A stretch of DNA of 64,000 nt from Cytobacillus oceanisediminis. GTDB lineage: Bacteria > Bacillota > Bacilli > Bacillales > Cytobacillaceae. A model generated the notes under the pieces. It made no database searches and was not told the origin of the DNA. It saw nothing but the letters and a program-made list of their open reading frames with translations. How positions within the stretch are numbered: position 1 is the stretch's first letter; every line of letters begins with the position of its first letter. The stretch is taken from contig NZ_CP065511.1 of NCBI RefSeq assembly GCF_022811925.1, positions 1,419,501-1,483,500 on the forward strand, given 5' to 3'. Position numbers and translations under genes: made by a program. Positions 35,280 to 42,594 of the stretch are shown here, one piece after another.

Positions 35280-36628
35280 ATCTTAGGAAGAAAATTTATT
35301 TGTATACAACCGTTCTCTTTGCAGTACTTCTGCTTATCATGAATATCACTGTGTATGCTGTTTTCAGCAAATTAATATATGAAAATGAGCAGGCATCCAT
35401 TTCAAATGAAATGGCTAATATTACAAAGATTGCCCAGAAATCAATCGGGAATGTTCCGGAAGCTGAACTGCTTAGGGCCTTTGTTCCTTCAAATGGAATG
35501 GTGAGACTGGTTCAGCCAGATAAAAAGGCAGTAACCTCCACATCCCCCGATGAAAAGGCGCTCAGTGAAATCCCTGCAGAGTATATCAGCAGTGAATTTA
35601 TAAAAACAATGGAAAGTGATAAGAAGGTTTATATGTTTGCGTCTGCTCCTGTGATCCTTCCAGATGGTGAAATAGGAAGCTTTCAGCTGACCAGAAGCAT
35701 GGAAAGTGCAGAAAAAATATTAAGGACTCTGCGCTTCGTTCTTGGAATTGTCACAGTCCTGGCAATGATTCCCGTTCTAATTTCCAGCGCTATCCTTAGT
35801 AAGTTTATTACAAGGCCTGTTGCAACAATGACAGCCACCATGAAAGAAATTAGAAAAAGCGGCCAATTCAAGCGTCTTGAACTGGAGGGGAAATCCCAGG
35901 ATGAGCTGCAACAAATGGGTGAAACCTTCAACCATATGATAGATCTTCTTGAATCCAATTATGAGAAGCAAAAACTTTTTATTTCAAATGCTTCCCATGA
36001 ATTAAAAACTCCATTAACTGTTATAGAAAGTTATTCAAGCCTGCTTAAGAGAAGGGGGTTGAAAGAACCTGAATTATTTAATGAATCAATAGAAGCCATT
36101 CATTCAGAGGCGTTAAGAATGAAGGAAATGACAGAACAGCTTCTTTTGCTTGCACGGCATGATGACCAGTGGATGCTCGATTTGAAAATGATGGATCTAA
36201 ACAGTTTTTTAACCCAAGTCATTCGGACATATGGAGATGCTTTTAAAAGGACTGTGCATTTGGAATCGGGTCTGGCTGAAAATACATTTATTCATACTGA
36301 TGAAAATAAATTAAAGCAGCTCCTGTTTATTTTTCTGGATAATGCCAGGAAATACAGTGATGATGTCATAAGGGTTACTGCTGGGACAGAGCAAAGTGAA
36401 GTTTATATCCGGATTGAAGATCGCGGTATGGGTATTCCTCAGAAGGATTTACCAAGGGTGTTTGACCGTTTTTACCGGGTAGATGAGGCGAGAAATAGAA
36501 AAACAGGAGGATCGGGACTGGGACTGTCCCTTGCCAAAGAAATCGCAGATGCACTTGGGATTGAAATCACGCTCGAAAGTACTGAAGGATTAGGAACTGC
36601 AGCATCCATAAGCATCAAAATGACTTAA
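35276..36628 (+). CDS. Sensor histidine kinase (YkoH-like)
   Basis: A 450-residue membrane kinase. Two membrane segments (about residues 8-28 and 150-175) flank an extracytoplasmic sensor region of ~120 residues; a HAMP linker follows (FITRPVATMTATMKEIRKSG), then the phosphoacceptor His in SNASHELKTPLTVIESY (about residues 236-252), N box FLDNARKYS, G1 EDRGMGIP, F box DRFYRVDEARNRK and G2 GGSGLGLSL. It is translationally coupled to the regulator and likely senses an envelope signal; its output probably includes the two PepSY genes downstream. Confidence 0.92.
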   Translation: MNLRKKIYLYTTVLFAVLLLIMNITVYAVFSKLIYENEQASISNEMANITKIAQKSIGNVPEAELLRAFVPSNGMVRLVQPDKKAVTSTSPDEKALSEIPAEYISSEFIKTMESDKKVYMFASAPVILPDGEIGSFQLTRSMESAEKILRTLRFVLGIVTVLAMIPVLISSAILSKFITRPVATMTATMKEIRKSGQFKRLELEGKSQDELQQMGETFNHMIDLLESNYEKQKLFISNASHELKTPLTVIESYSSLLKRRGLKEPELFNESIEAIHSEALRMKEMTEQLLLLARHDDQWMLDLKMMDLNSFLTQVIRTYGDAFKRTVHLESGLAENTFIHTDENKLKQLLFIFLDNARKYSDDVIRVTAGTEQSEVYIRIEDRGMGIPQKDLPRVFDRFYRVDEARNRKTGGSGLGLSLAKEIADALGIEITLESTEGLGTAASISIKMT

Positions 36629-36631
36629 CCA

Positions 36632-36660
36632 TTCTCATCTTTTTCTCATTTTATTATCAG
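36632..36660 (+). promoter_or_regulatory. Direct repeats upstream of first PepSY gene
   Basis: TTCTCATCTTT (36632) and TTCTCATTTTA (36643) repeat with an 11-bp period, as OmpR-type activator boxes do, just upstream of GATAAT. Related TTCTCAT/TTCTTAT motifs lie at 37396, 37415 and 37427 before the second PepSY gene. Confidence 0.45.
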
Positions 36661-36697
36661 ATAATAGGGAAATAAGCTAAGTGGGAGGTGTAAGGAA

Positions 36698-37390
36698 ATG
36701 AAGCATAAACCTATAATATTTGCAGCTTCGGGGCTTCTGCTGGCTGCGCTCCTTGTATTTGCAGTAATACAATTCACTAATGTCTCTGCTTCTGAATCCA
36801 TTACTGAAAGTGAAGCCAGGGAACTAATAAAAGACCGATATCAGGGAGAAATTCTGAATTTGAAAAAAGTGAACAGCACTTATTTGATTGAAATGGAAAG
36901 AGGAGAAGGGTTCTATGAAATAAAGCTGGGTGAAAACGGAGGAGAAATTCTTTCTTTTGAAAAAAAAGAACGGATTTCAAATGGTGAACAGAAGCAGCTT
37001 GATGAAGAAAAAATAAAGGAAATTATTCAGGCTAAAGAATCTGGTGAATTACTCTCCCTCAAAAGGGTGACCCATAAAGAAAAGTCAGCCTTCGAGGCAA
37101 TCATTCAGAAAGATGAAGAGAAGATTAAGATTACAGTTGATGCTCTGAATGGAGAAATTTTATCCCGTGCTGCTGAAGAAACAAAGGTCCCTGTCAAAAA
37201 TCTAACCGAAGAGGAAGCTGTCCAAATTGCTTTAAAAAATGAACCTGGGGAAGTGGATGATATCAGCTTTGAGGAAACAGACAGCGGATCTTATTATCTT
37301 GTTGAGATAGAAAAGGATGATGGCAGGGAGGCAGCTGTCCAGATCCATGCTATTACAGGAAAAGTGATGTCGGTTACCTGGGATGATTAA
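36698..37390 (+). CDS. PepSY-repeat membrane-anchored protein
   Basis: A 230-residue extracytoplasmic protein with an N-terminal signal or anchor segment (PIIFAASGLLLAALLVFAVI). Three PepSY-like units follow at about residues 35-90, 100-155 and 165-230, each of the form E-A-x2-I/L...G-E-I/V...Y-x-V/I-E-I...G-x-V/I-x-S. PepSY proteins often inhibit proteases or modulate sensor kinases. It follows the two-component system by 69 bp and could feed back on the kinase. The ATG follows GTGGGAGGTG with a long spacing. Confidence 0.85.
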   Translation: MKHKPIIFAASGLLLAALLVFAVIQFTNVSASESITESEARELIKDRYQGEILNLKKVNSTYLIEMERGEGFYEIKLGENGGEILSFEKKERISNGEQKQLDEEKIKEIIQAKESGELLSLKRVTHKEKSAFEAIIQKDEEKIKITVDALNGEILSRAAEETKVPVKNLTEEEAVQIALKNEPGEVDDISFEETDSGSYYLVEIEKDDGREAAVQIHAITGKVMSVTWDD

Positions 37391-37485
37391 TCCCTTTCTC
37401 ATCAAATTTTAATTTTCTTATCCTTTTTCTCTCATTTTCGCCGGTTATATTGAACATGTAGAAAAGAAAAAGGAGGAAGAATAAA

Positions 37486-38037
37486 ATGAACAAAAAATTT
37501 GCAGTTATTTCTTTGGCAGGAGCTGTATTGCTGGGTGGTGCTGTTGCAGCAGGTGCAGCAGATACGAATGGAAAAGGAAGCACTGGGAGTAAAAAAGAAG
37601 CAGTACAGGATTTGATTACTGTTGAAGAAGCGAAAAAGATTGCTCTTTCTGAAGCAGAGGGAAGAGTAGAGAGCATTGAATTGGAAAGAGCAAATGGCAA
37701 TCAGTATTATGAAATTGATATTGAGAACGGGAAAGAAGATTTCGATATTAAAATTAATGCCTTAGATGGTAAAGTTATTTCATTTAATAAAGAGCGAGAC
37801 GACGATGATGACAATGATCAGTCCGAAAAAGAGGTAAATGGAGAAAATATAATCTCCGAACAAAAGGCTATTGAAATAGCTGAAAAAGAGGTTAATGGAA
37901 CGATGAAAGAAATTGAAATAGATGAAGACGATGGTCAAATCCTATATGAAGTTGAACTGCAAACAAATAAAGGCGAAGCAGATGTTGATATTGATGCTGA
38001 AACAGGAAAAGTATTAAAAGTCGAATTGGGTGACTAA
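37486..38037 (+). CDS. PepSY-domain secreted protein (YkoI-like)
   Basis: A 183-residue protein with a signal peptide (KFAVISLAGAVLLGGAVAAGA). Two PepSY units (about residues 40-100 and 120-183) are joined by a very acidic linker (ERDDDDDNDQSEKE). Length and context resemble YkoI of the B. subtilis ykoGHI locus. ATG after AAAGGAGG. It has its own upstream TTCTCAT-type repeats, so it may be a separate target of the same regulator. Confidence 0.87.
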   Translation: MNKKFAVISLAGAVLLGGAVAAGAADTNGKGSTGSKKEAVQDLITVEEAKKIALSEAEGRVESIELERANGNQYYEIDIENGKEDFDIKINALDGKVISFNKERDDDDDNDQSEKEVNGENIISEQKAIEIAEKEVNGTMKEIEIDEDDGQILYEVELQTNKGEADVDIDAETGKVLKVELGD

Positions 38038-38047
38038 TTCCAAATGG

Positions 38048-38075
38048 AAAGCGGGGCGGAATGCTCCGCTTTTTG
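38048..38075 (+). terminator. Terminator after the PepSY genes
   Basis: AAAGCGG-GGC pairs with GCTCCGCTTT around GGAAT, followed by TT. Confidence 0.75.
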
Positions 38076-38165
38076 CTGTAATTTGTTACAAGCTTATGAA
38101 GAGACTACTCATCAATCCTCTTGTTGGTTCATAGATTATGGTAAGGACTAAAAGGGGGAGTGGCA

Positions 38166-39578
38166 ATGCGAGAAGAAGAAAATAAGTCATTGGAATATGC
38201 CATTCAGGAAATTACTGAAATTGCAAATGGGTTTGGCTTGGACTATTACCCGATGAGGTATGAAATCTGTCCTGCAGAAATCATTTATACATTCGGGGCT
38301 TATGGCATGCCGACCAGGTTTTCGCATTGGAGCTTTGGAAAACAGTTTCATAAGATGAAGCTGCATTATGATTTAGGATTATCAAAAATTTATGAGCTCG
38401 TAATCAATTCGGATCCTTGCTACGCGTTTCTGCTCGATTCCAATGCCCTTATTCAGAACAAATTAATTGTTGCTCATGTTTTAGCACACTGCGATTTCTT
38501 TAAAAATAATGTCCGTTTTCAAAACACAAAGAGGGACATGGTAGAGAGCATGGCTGCAACTGCCGAAAGAATCAGGCAATATGAAATTGAGTTTGGGAAG
38601 AAGGAAGTGGAAACTTTCCTTGATGCAGTGCTGGCAATTGAAGAACATATTGATCCGTCTATTATGAGGCCGAAGCTAGCCTGGAGTACGGAAGATGAAT
38701 ATGAAAGCAGCGGTGATACGGCAGCATCTAGCCCTTATGATGATTTATGGGGGTTGGATGAAAGGAACAAAAAGCATGAGCCAAAGAAGAAGAAAAAGAA
38801 ATTCCCTCCAAAACCCGAAAAGGATTTACTGTTATTTATTGAAAGCTACAGCAGGGAGCTCACCGACTGGCAGCGGGATATTTTAACTATGATGCGGGAA
38901 GAAATGCTCTATTTTTGGCCGCAGCTCGAAACAAAAATCATGAATGAGGGATGGGCTTCCTATTGGCATCAGCGTATTTTAAGGGAAATGGATTTGACAT
39001 CTGCAGAAGCGCTTGAATTTGCCAAATTGAATGCAGGAGTGGTTCAGCCGTCCAGAACCGGAATCAATCCATATTATCTGGGCCTGAAAATTTTCGAAGA
39101 TATTGAAGAGAGGTATAACAATCCGACGGAGGAAATGAAGAGGCGCGGTGTAGTGCCAGGTTCGGGCAGGGAGAAAATGTTTGAGGTCCGTGAGATCGAG
39201 TCAGATATATCTTTTTTAAGAAATTATTTAACAAAAGACCTTGTCATGAGAGAAGACATGTATCTATTCCAAAAACAGGGAAAGGATTATAAGATTGTTG
39301 ATAAACAGTGGGAGCATGTTCGTGATCAGCTTGTCAGCATGCGCGTAAATGGAGGTTTCCCGTATTTGACGGTTAATGACGGCGATTATATGAAGAATGG
39401 GGAGCTGTATCTAAAGCACTGGTTTGAAGGAGTGGAGCTTGATCTTAAATATCTTGAAAAAGTACTCCCATACGTATACCAGCTTTGGGGCAGAGGAGTC
39501 CACATGGAAACCATTGTTGAAGGCAAAAATATGCTTTTCACTTACGATGGGAAGAGCATTCATAGAAAATACTTATAA
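38166..39578 (+). CDS. spoVR: SpoVR-family protein
   Basis: A 470-residue cytoplasmic protein involved in spore cortex formation in B. subtilis (SpoVR, 468 residues). Diagnostic strings are [20 protein letters not shown] near the N-terminus, [12 protein letters not shown] (about residues 106-117, His and Cys that may bind metal), and [15 protein letters not shown] (about residues 261-275). A lysine-rich linker sits at about residues 200-220. ATG at 38166, 5 bases after AAGGGGGAG; GTG 38160 overlaps that site. Its presence marks a spore-former. Confidence 0.95.
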   Translation: MREEENKSLEYAIQEITEIANGFGLDYYPMRYEICPAEIIYTFGAYGMPTRFSHWSFGKQFHKMKLHYDLGLSKIYELVINSDPCYAFLLDSNALIQNKLIVAHVLAHCDFFKNNVRFQNTKRDMVESMAATAERIRQYEIEFGKKEVETFLDAVLAIEEHIDPSIMRPKLAWSTEDEYESSGDTAASSPYDDLWGLDERNKKHEPKKKKKKFPPKPEKDLLLFIESYSRELTDWQRDILTMMREEMLYFWPQLETKIMNEGWASYWHQRILREMDLTSAEALEFAKLNAGVVQPSRTGINPYYLGLKIFEDIEERYNNPTEEMKRRGVVPGSGREKMFEVREIESDISFLRNYLTKDLVMREDMYLFQKQGKDYKIVDKQWEHVRDQLVSMRVNGGFPYLTVNDGDYMKNGELYLKHWFEGVELDLKYLEKVLPYVYQLWGRGVHMETIVEGKNMLFTYDGKSIHRKYL

Positions 39579-39586
39579 GAATGGAG

Positions 39587-39621
39587 GACGAACCACATCT
39601 GAAGTGGTTCGTCTTTTTTTG
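39587..39621 (+). terminator. Terminator of spoVR
   Basis: GACGAACCAC pairs perfectly with GTGGTTCGTC and is followed by seven T. Confidence 0.93.
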
Positions 39622-39708
39622 GTTGAGCTACAAACCGGTTTATTAAAAAATGGGCAGGATATAAACTAAATACTTTCTTCCTAAGGAGTATTGCAGTAAT
39701 ATTAACGT

Positions 39709-39724
39709 GTACAGGCGGGGGTAT
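39709..39724 (+). promoter_or_regulatory. Degenerate CstR-operator-like half site upstream of the HesB-like gene
   Basis: GTACAGGCGGGGGTAT keeps the right half (GGGGTAT) of the operator motif found repeatedly at 40156-41454, but the left half is poor. It may link the HesB-like gene to the CstR regulon; this is weak evidence. Confidence 0.25.
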
Positions 39725-39809
39725 TGGAATAGGTTATTTTATTTGATGACTTACCAGTTACTGATATTTAGCTTGAATCCATTTATAAACTAAGAAAGGA
39801 TGATAATTC

Positions 39810-40088
39810 TTGAAAATTACAGATTCAGCTCGGGACCTATTGAAGCAAGTGTTTCAAGAGAAAGATGCGGGCGGCATTAGAGTTTACTTCGCAGGCTTTG
39901 GCTGAGGAGGCCCACAAATTGGACTGGCTCTGGATGAGCCGGAAGCAGACGATTTAATCGAAACAATCAATGAAATCCAGGTTGCATTTGACCCGGAAAT
40001 CAAACCGCATACAGAAAGTATGATTCTGGACCATGACAAGGAAAATGAAAGACTAGTCTTGCTGGGCAACGAAAGCGAATGCTGCTAG
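39810..40088 (+). CDS. HesB/IscA-like protein with in-frame TGA: probable selenoprotein
   Basis: Frame of 93 codons starting at TTG 39810 (AAAGGA 9 bases upstream) and ending at TAG 40086-40088, interrupted only by TGA at 39903-39905 (codon 32). Reading TGA as selenocysteine gives a 92-residue HesB/IscA-type protein: RVYFAGFG-U-GGPQIGLALDEP, where relatives have cysteine, and a C-terminal Cys-Cys pair (91-92) that could complete a three-ligand metal or Fe-S site. The sequence after TGA is fully conserved in character, so the gene is not decayed. A SECIS-like hairpin follows the TGA at the expected distance. The alternative is a nonsense mutation or sequencing error; automated annotation would miss or truncate it. 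It neighbours the persulfide locus and has its own terminator. Confidence 0.72.
39924..39942 (+). promoter_or_regulatory. Putative bacterial SECIS element
   Basis: CTGGCTC (39924-39930) pairs with GAGCCGG (39936-39942), one G-U pair among seven, closing a 5-nt loop TGGAT with G at its second position (39932). That guanine is 26 nt after the TGA. Known bacterial SECIS elements have a short apical loop with G in one of its first two positions, 16-37 nt from the codon. Confidence 0.6.
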
Positions 40089-40097
40089 GCAAGTAAC

Positions 40098-40122
40098 AAA
40101 ACACCCGTTTGGGTGTTTTTTC
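40098..40122 (+). terminator. Terminator of the HesB-like gene
   Basis: AAAACACCC pairs with GGGTGTTTT across GTTT, followed by a T run. Confidence 0.85.
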
Positions 40123-40147
40123 TATTGAAAAAAATTTCAATCAGGTA

Positions 40148-40176
40148 TTGACTATATACCTTATAGGGTATATTAT
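40148..40176 (+). promoter_or_regulatory. cstR promoter with operator in its spacer
   Basis: TTGACT (40148-40153) and TATTAT (40171-40176), spacer 17 bp. The spacer holds ATACCTTATAGGGTAT (40156-40171), a 16-bp CstR/CsoR-type palindrome, so the repressor should control its own gene. Confidence 0.8.
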
Positions 40177-40300
40177 ATGAATTGTAATTGTATTAATAAT
40201 GCATATGAGATTACTTTCATGCTGTGCAAAAAGGGTTTTGAAATTGCAGCCATTCTCAATGCCTGGTTGTCATTCCGCAAAATAAATGGGGTGGGAAATA

Positions 40301-40561
40301 TTGGTATACGATGAAAGATCAAAAAACCGAATCAAAAGAGCTGAGGGACAGCTAAGGGGTATTTTAAAAATGATGGAAGATGAGAAGGATTGCAAATCTG
40401 TTATTACTCAACTAACTGCATCCCGTTCTGCGATTGATAAAGCAATCGCGGTTATTGTTAGTCAAAATCTTGAACAGTGTATTATAGAAAATGCTGAAAA
40501 AGGTACAGCAAATTCAAGCATTATTGAAGAGGCCGTCAACTTACTTGTTAAAAGCAGATAA
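40301..40561 (+). CDS. cstR: CstR-type persulfide-sensing repressor (CsoR/DUF156 family)
   Basis: An 86-residue, all-helical tetrameric repressor of the CsoR family. From TTG 40301 (GGGGTGGG 6 bases upstream) the two cysteines fall at positions 31 (DEKDCKS) and 60 (NLEQC), the same numbers as in Staphylococcus CstR. Position 56, the copper-ligand His in CsoR, is Asn, so this is a persulfide sensor rather than a copper sensor. In B. subtilis the positional equivalent is YrkD. Cross-linking of the cysteines by sulfane sulfur should release DNA and induce the downstream genes. An upstream ATG at 40286 would add five residues and shift this numbering. Confidence 0.9.
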   Translation: MVYDERSKNRIKRAEGQLRGILKMMEDEKDCKSVITQLTASRSAIDKAIAVIVSQNLEQCIIENAEKGTANSSIIEEAVNLLVKSR

Positions 40562-40568
40562 AAGACAG

Positions 40569-40613
40569 TTGACTTCCTCATTTTATTTAGTTATTATATA
40601 CCCTACAGGGTAT
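40569..40613 (+). promoter_or_regulatory. Promoter and CstR operator of the rhodanese pair
   Basis: TTGACT (40569-40574), TATTAT (40592-40597), spacer 17 bp, immediately followed by the perfect palindrome ATACCCTACAGGGTAT-like site at 40598-40613, which would block transcription start. Confidence 0.78.
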
Positions 40614-40639
40614 TAAGATCTATAATCGGAGGTAATCAA

Positions 40640-40999
40640 ATGACCATTGTAAATGGAGTTATTATTGCTCTTCTTATTATCCTTTTAGTTCGAAAATTGA
40701 TTCCAGTTAAAGGAGTCAGGCAGATGACACCTGCTCAGCTGCAAAACGAAATAAAGGACAAAAACAAGCAATGCATTGATGTTAGAACACCTGCAGAGTT
40801 TAAACGATTCCATGTTCCGGGATTTGTCAATATGCCTCTTCATCAGCTTACCCAGAAAATGAGCCAGCTTTCAAAGGATCAGGAAGTAGTTGTCATGTGC
40901 CAAAGTGGAATGAGAAGCAGCAAAGCGAGCAAAATCCTGAAGAAAGAAGGCTTTAAAAATATAACAAATATCAGAGGCGGACTGAGCGCCTGGAGATAA
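40640..40999 (+). CDS. Membrane-anchored rhodanese-domain protein
   Basis: A 119-residue protein with one N-terminal membrane segment (VNGVIIALLIILLVRKL) and a single rhodanese domain (about residues 27-119). The active-site loop is CQSGMRSS with Cys87; CIDVRTPAEF and GGLSAWR are the flanking family motifs. It should carry persulfide sulfur at the membrane. ATG after GGAGG. It is 15 bp upstream of a second rhodanese, so the two form an operon under the 40598 operator. Confidence 0.9.
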   Translation: MTIVNGVIIALLIILLVRKLIPVKGVRQMTPAQLQNEIKDKNKQCIDVRTPAEFKRFHVPGFVNMPLHQLTQKMSQLSKDQEVVVMCQSGMRSSKASKILKKEGFKNITNIRGGLSAWR

Positions 41000-41014
41000 G
41001 AGGGGATATTTCAT

Positions 41015-41311
41015 ATGAAAACTATGACTGCAAAGGATGTAGAGCAGAAGTTAGCTGCCGGGAAACCTTTGAATTTAATCGATGTGCGTGAGGTGGATGA
41101 GGTTAAGGAAGGGAAGATTCCATCAGCCATTCATATTCCGCTTGGATTAATTGAATTCCGCATGCATGAACTGGATAAAAATAAAGAATATGTAATGGTT
41201 TGCAGATCAGGCAGCCGCAGTGGACTAGCTGCCCGCTTTCTAGAAAGCCAGGGTTTTAGCGTGATCAATATGAGCGGCGGTATGATGAACTGGGAAGGCC
41301 CCATAGAATAA
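41015..41311 (+). CDS. Single-domain rhodanese sulfurtransferase
   Basis: A 98-residue cytoplasmic rhodanese. DVREVDEVKEGKIPSAIHIP is the N-terminal motif; the active loop is CRSGSRSG (Cys63), and GGMMNWEG closes the domain. It transfers sulfane sulfur, probably among the TusA, DsrE and dioxygenase proteins of this locus. ATG preceded by GAGGGG. The start context and spacing suggest co-transcription with the preceding rhodanese. Confidence 0.92.
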   Translation: MKTMTAKDVEQKLAAGKPLNLIDVREVDEVKEGKIPSAIHIPLGLIEFRMHELDKNKEYVMVCRSGSRSGLAARFLESQGFSVINMSGGMMNWEGPIE

Positions 41312-41339
41312 AACTTGATGTTCGAAAAGAAAAGGGGTA

Positions 41340-41384
41340 TTGACAGAAAGTAAAACATACTGTAATGTATACCCCGTGAGGTAT
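41340..41384 (+). promoter_or_regulatory. Promoter and CstR operator upstream of the DsrE-led operon (site 3)
   Basis: TTGACA (41340-41345) and TAATGT (41363-41368), 17 bp apart, then ATACCCCGTGAGGTAT at 41369-41384, a third copy of the palindrome at the transcription start. Confidence 0.72.
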
Positions 41385-41438
41385 TAAAACCTGATTACTA
41401 ATAACACAATAGAAACTTTATTTTTTTTGATTATATGA

Positions 41439-41454
41439 ATACCCATTGGGGTAA
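41439..41454 (+). promoter_or_regulatory. CstR operator-like site 4
   Basis: ATACCCATTGGGGTAA differs from the palindrome at one end position and lies 15 bp before the DsrE gene, 70 bp after site 3, so the operon may have tandem operators. Confidence 0.6.
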
Positions 41455-41468
41455 AAGGAGGAAAAGGA

Positions 41469-41945
41469 ATGGAAAAGAAGAAGACAACAATTGTTCTATT
41501 CAGCGGAGATTATGACAAGGTGATGGCAGCTTATATCATTGCGAATGGAGCAGCTGCTTATGACCATGAGGTAACGATCTTTCACACTTTTTGGGGACTG
41601 AATGCTCTAAGGAAAGATGAGCCTATCCAAGTGAAAAAATCATTTATGGAAAAAATGTTTGGAAAAATGATGCCTAGAGGTCCTGAAAAAATGGGTCTTT
41701 CAAAAATGAATATGGCTGGCATGGGTCCTAAAATGATTAAAGATATTATGAAAAAGCACAACACGATGCCAGTAAAAGATTTGATTGAAATGGCAAAAGA
41801 ACAGGATATTAAGCTGGTAGCCTGTCAGATGACAGTTGATCTTCTAGGCTTCAAACCAGATGAAATTATTGATGGCGTTGAATATGCTGGTGTAGCAGCG
41901 TACCTGGCAGATGCAGAAGATGGAAATGTAAACTTATTCATCTAA
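41469..41945 (+). CDS. DsrE/DsrF-like family protein (YrkE type)
   Basis: A 158-residue protein of the DsrE/DrsE_2 superfamily, proposed sulfur carriers. N-terminal strand KTTIVLFSGDYDKVMAAYIIANGAAA, a methionine- and lysine-rich insertion (about residues 60-100) and a conserved cysteine in LVACQMTVDLLG (Cys119). Corresponds by position to YrkE in B. subtilis. ATG after AGGAGG. Probably accepts persulfide from rhodanese or TusA partners encoded next to it. Confidence 0.87.
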   Translation: MEKKKTTIVLFSGDYDKVMAAYIIANGAAAYDHEVTIFHTFWGLNALRKDEPIQVKKSFMEKMFGKMMPRGPEKMGLSKMNMAGMGPKMIKDIMKKHNTMPVKDLIEMAKEQDIKLVACQMTVDLLGFKPDEIIDGVEYAGVAAYLADAEDGNVNLFI

Positions 41946-41975
41946 ACCAAATTTTTAAAATAGGGGGATTTCTAA

Positions 41976-42554
41976 ATGAAAACATTAAAAGCAAACTTTA
42001 CGGTAGATGCAAAAGGCCTTGCTTGCCCAATGCCAATTGTAAGAACAAAAAAAGCAATTAATAATTTAAACGCTGGTGAAGTACTTGAGGTCCTTGCAAC
42101 TGATAAAGGTTCAAAGGCAGATATTCAGGCCTGGTCAAAAAGTTCAGGACATCAATATCTTGGGACAATTGAAGAAGGGGATGTGCTAAAGCACTATATC
42201 CGCAAAGCAAGTGAAAATGAAGAGCGCGAAGCAGTAAATTTTGAGATTATTGCTTCTAACGAAGATCTGCAAAGAGAACTTGAATCAAATACAGAGATTG
42301 TCGTTCTTGATGTAAGGGAACCGGCAGAATATGCATTTGGACATATTCCAAACGCTATTTCCATTCCTTTTGGCGAACTTGAAGAACGAATGGGCGAGCT
42401 GAATAAAGATAAAAAGATTTATGTAGTATGCCGTACAGGCAGCCGCAGTGATATGGCTTCACAGGCATTAACCGAAAAAGGCTTCTCCCACATAATTAAT
42501 GTAGTGCCGGGAATGTCTGATTGGAATGGACCGACAGAAACTAAAGTGAACTAA
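41976..42554 (+). CDS. TusA-rhodanese fusion sulfurtransferase (YrkF type)
   Basis: A 192-residue two-domain sulfur carrier. The N-terminal TusA domain (about residues 5-77) has the Cys-Pro-x-Pro motif KGLACPMPI with Cys17; the C-terminal rhodanese domain (about residues 87-190) has DVREPAEYAFGHIPNAISIP and the active loop CRTGSRSD with Cys152. The fusion implies direct relay of persulfide between the two cysteines. It corresponds to YrkF. Separated from the DsrE gene by 30 bp and from the dioxygenase by 40 bp. Confidence 0.92.
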   Translation: MKTLKANFTVDAKGLACPMPIVRTKKAINNLNAGEVLEVLATDKGSKADIQAWSKSSGHQYLGTIEEGDVLKHYIRKASENEEREAVNFEIIASNEDLQRELESNTEIVVLDVREPAEYAFGHIPNAISIPFGELEERMGELNKDKKIYVVCRTGSRSDMASQALTEKGFSHIINVVPGMSDWNGPTETKVN

Positions 42555-42572
42555 AAAATTTTTTTAAAAAAT

Positions 42573-42588
42573 ATACATTAGGGGGTAT
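42573..42588 (+). promoter_or_regulatory. Weak CstR-like site 5 before the dioxygenase gene
   Basis: ATACATTAGGGGGTAT keeps outer bases of the palindrome, but its GGGGG also serves as the ribosome binding site of the next gene, so operator function is doubtful. Confidence 0.3.
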
Positions 42589-42594
42589 GAAACG

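Noticed and set aside
39424..39669. Open frame overlapping the end of spoVR and its terminator
   Set aside because: It runs antagonistically through spoVR codons and across a perfect terminator hairpin, with no ribosome binding site.
40301..40561. Copper sensor CsoR
   Set aside because: The histidine of the Cys-His-Cys copper site is replaced by Asn, and the neighbours handle sulfur, not copper.
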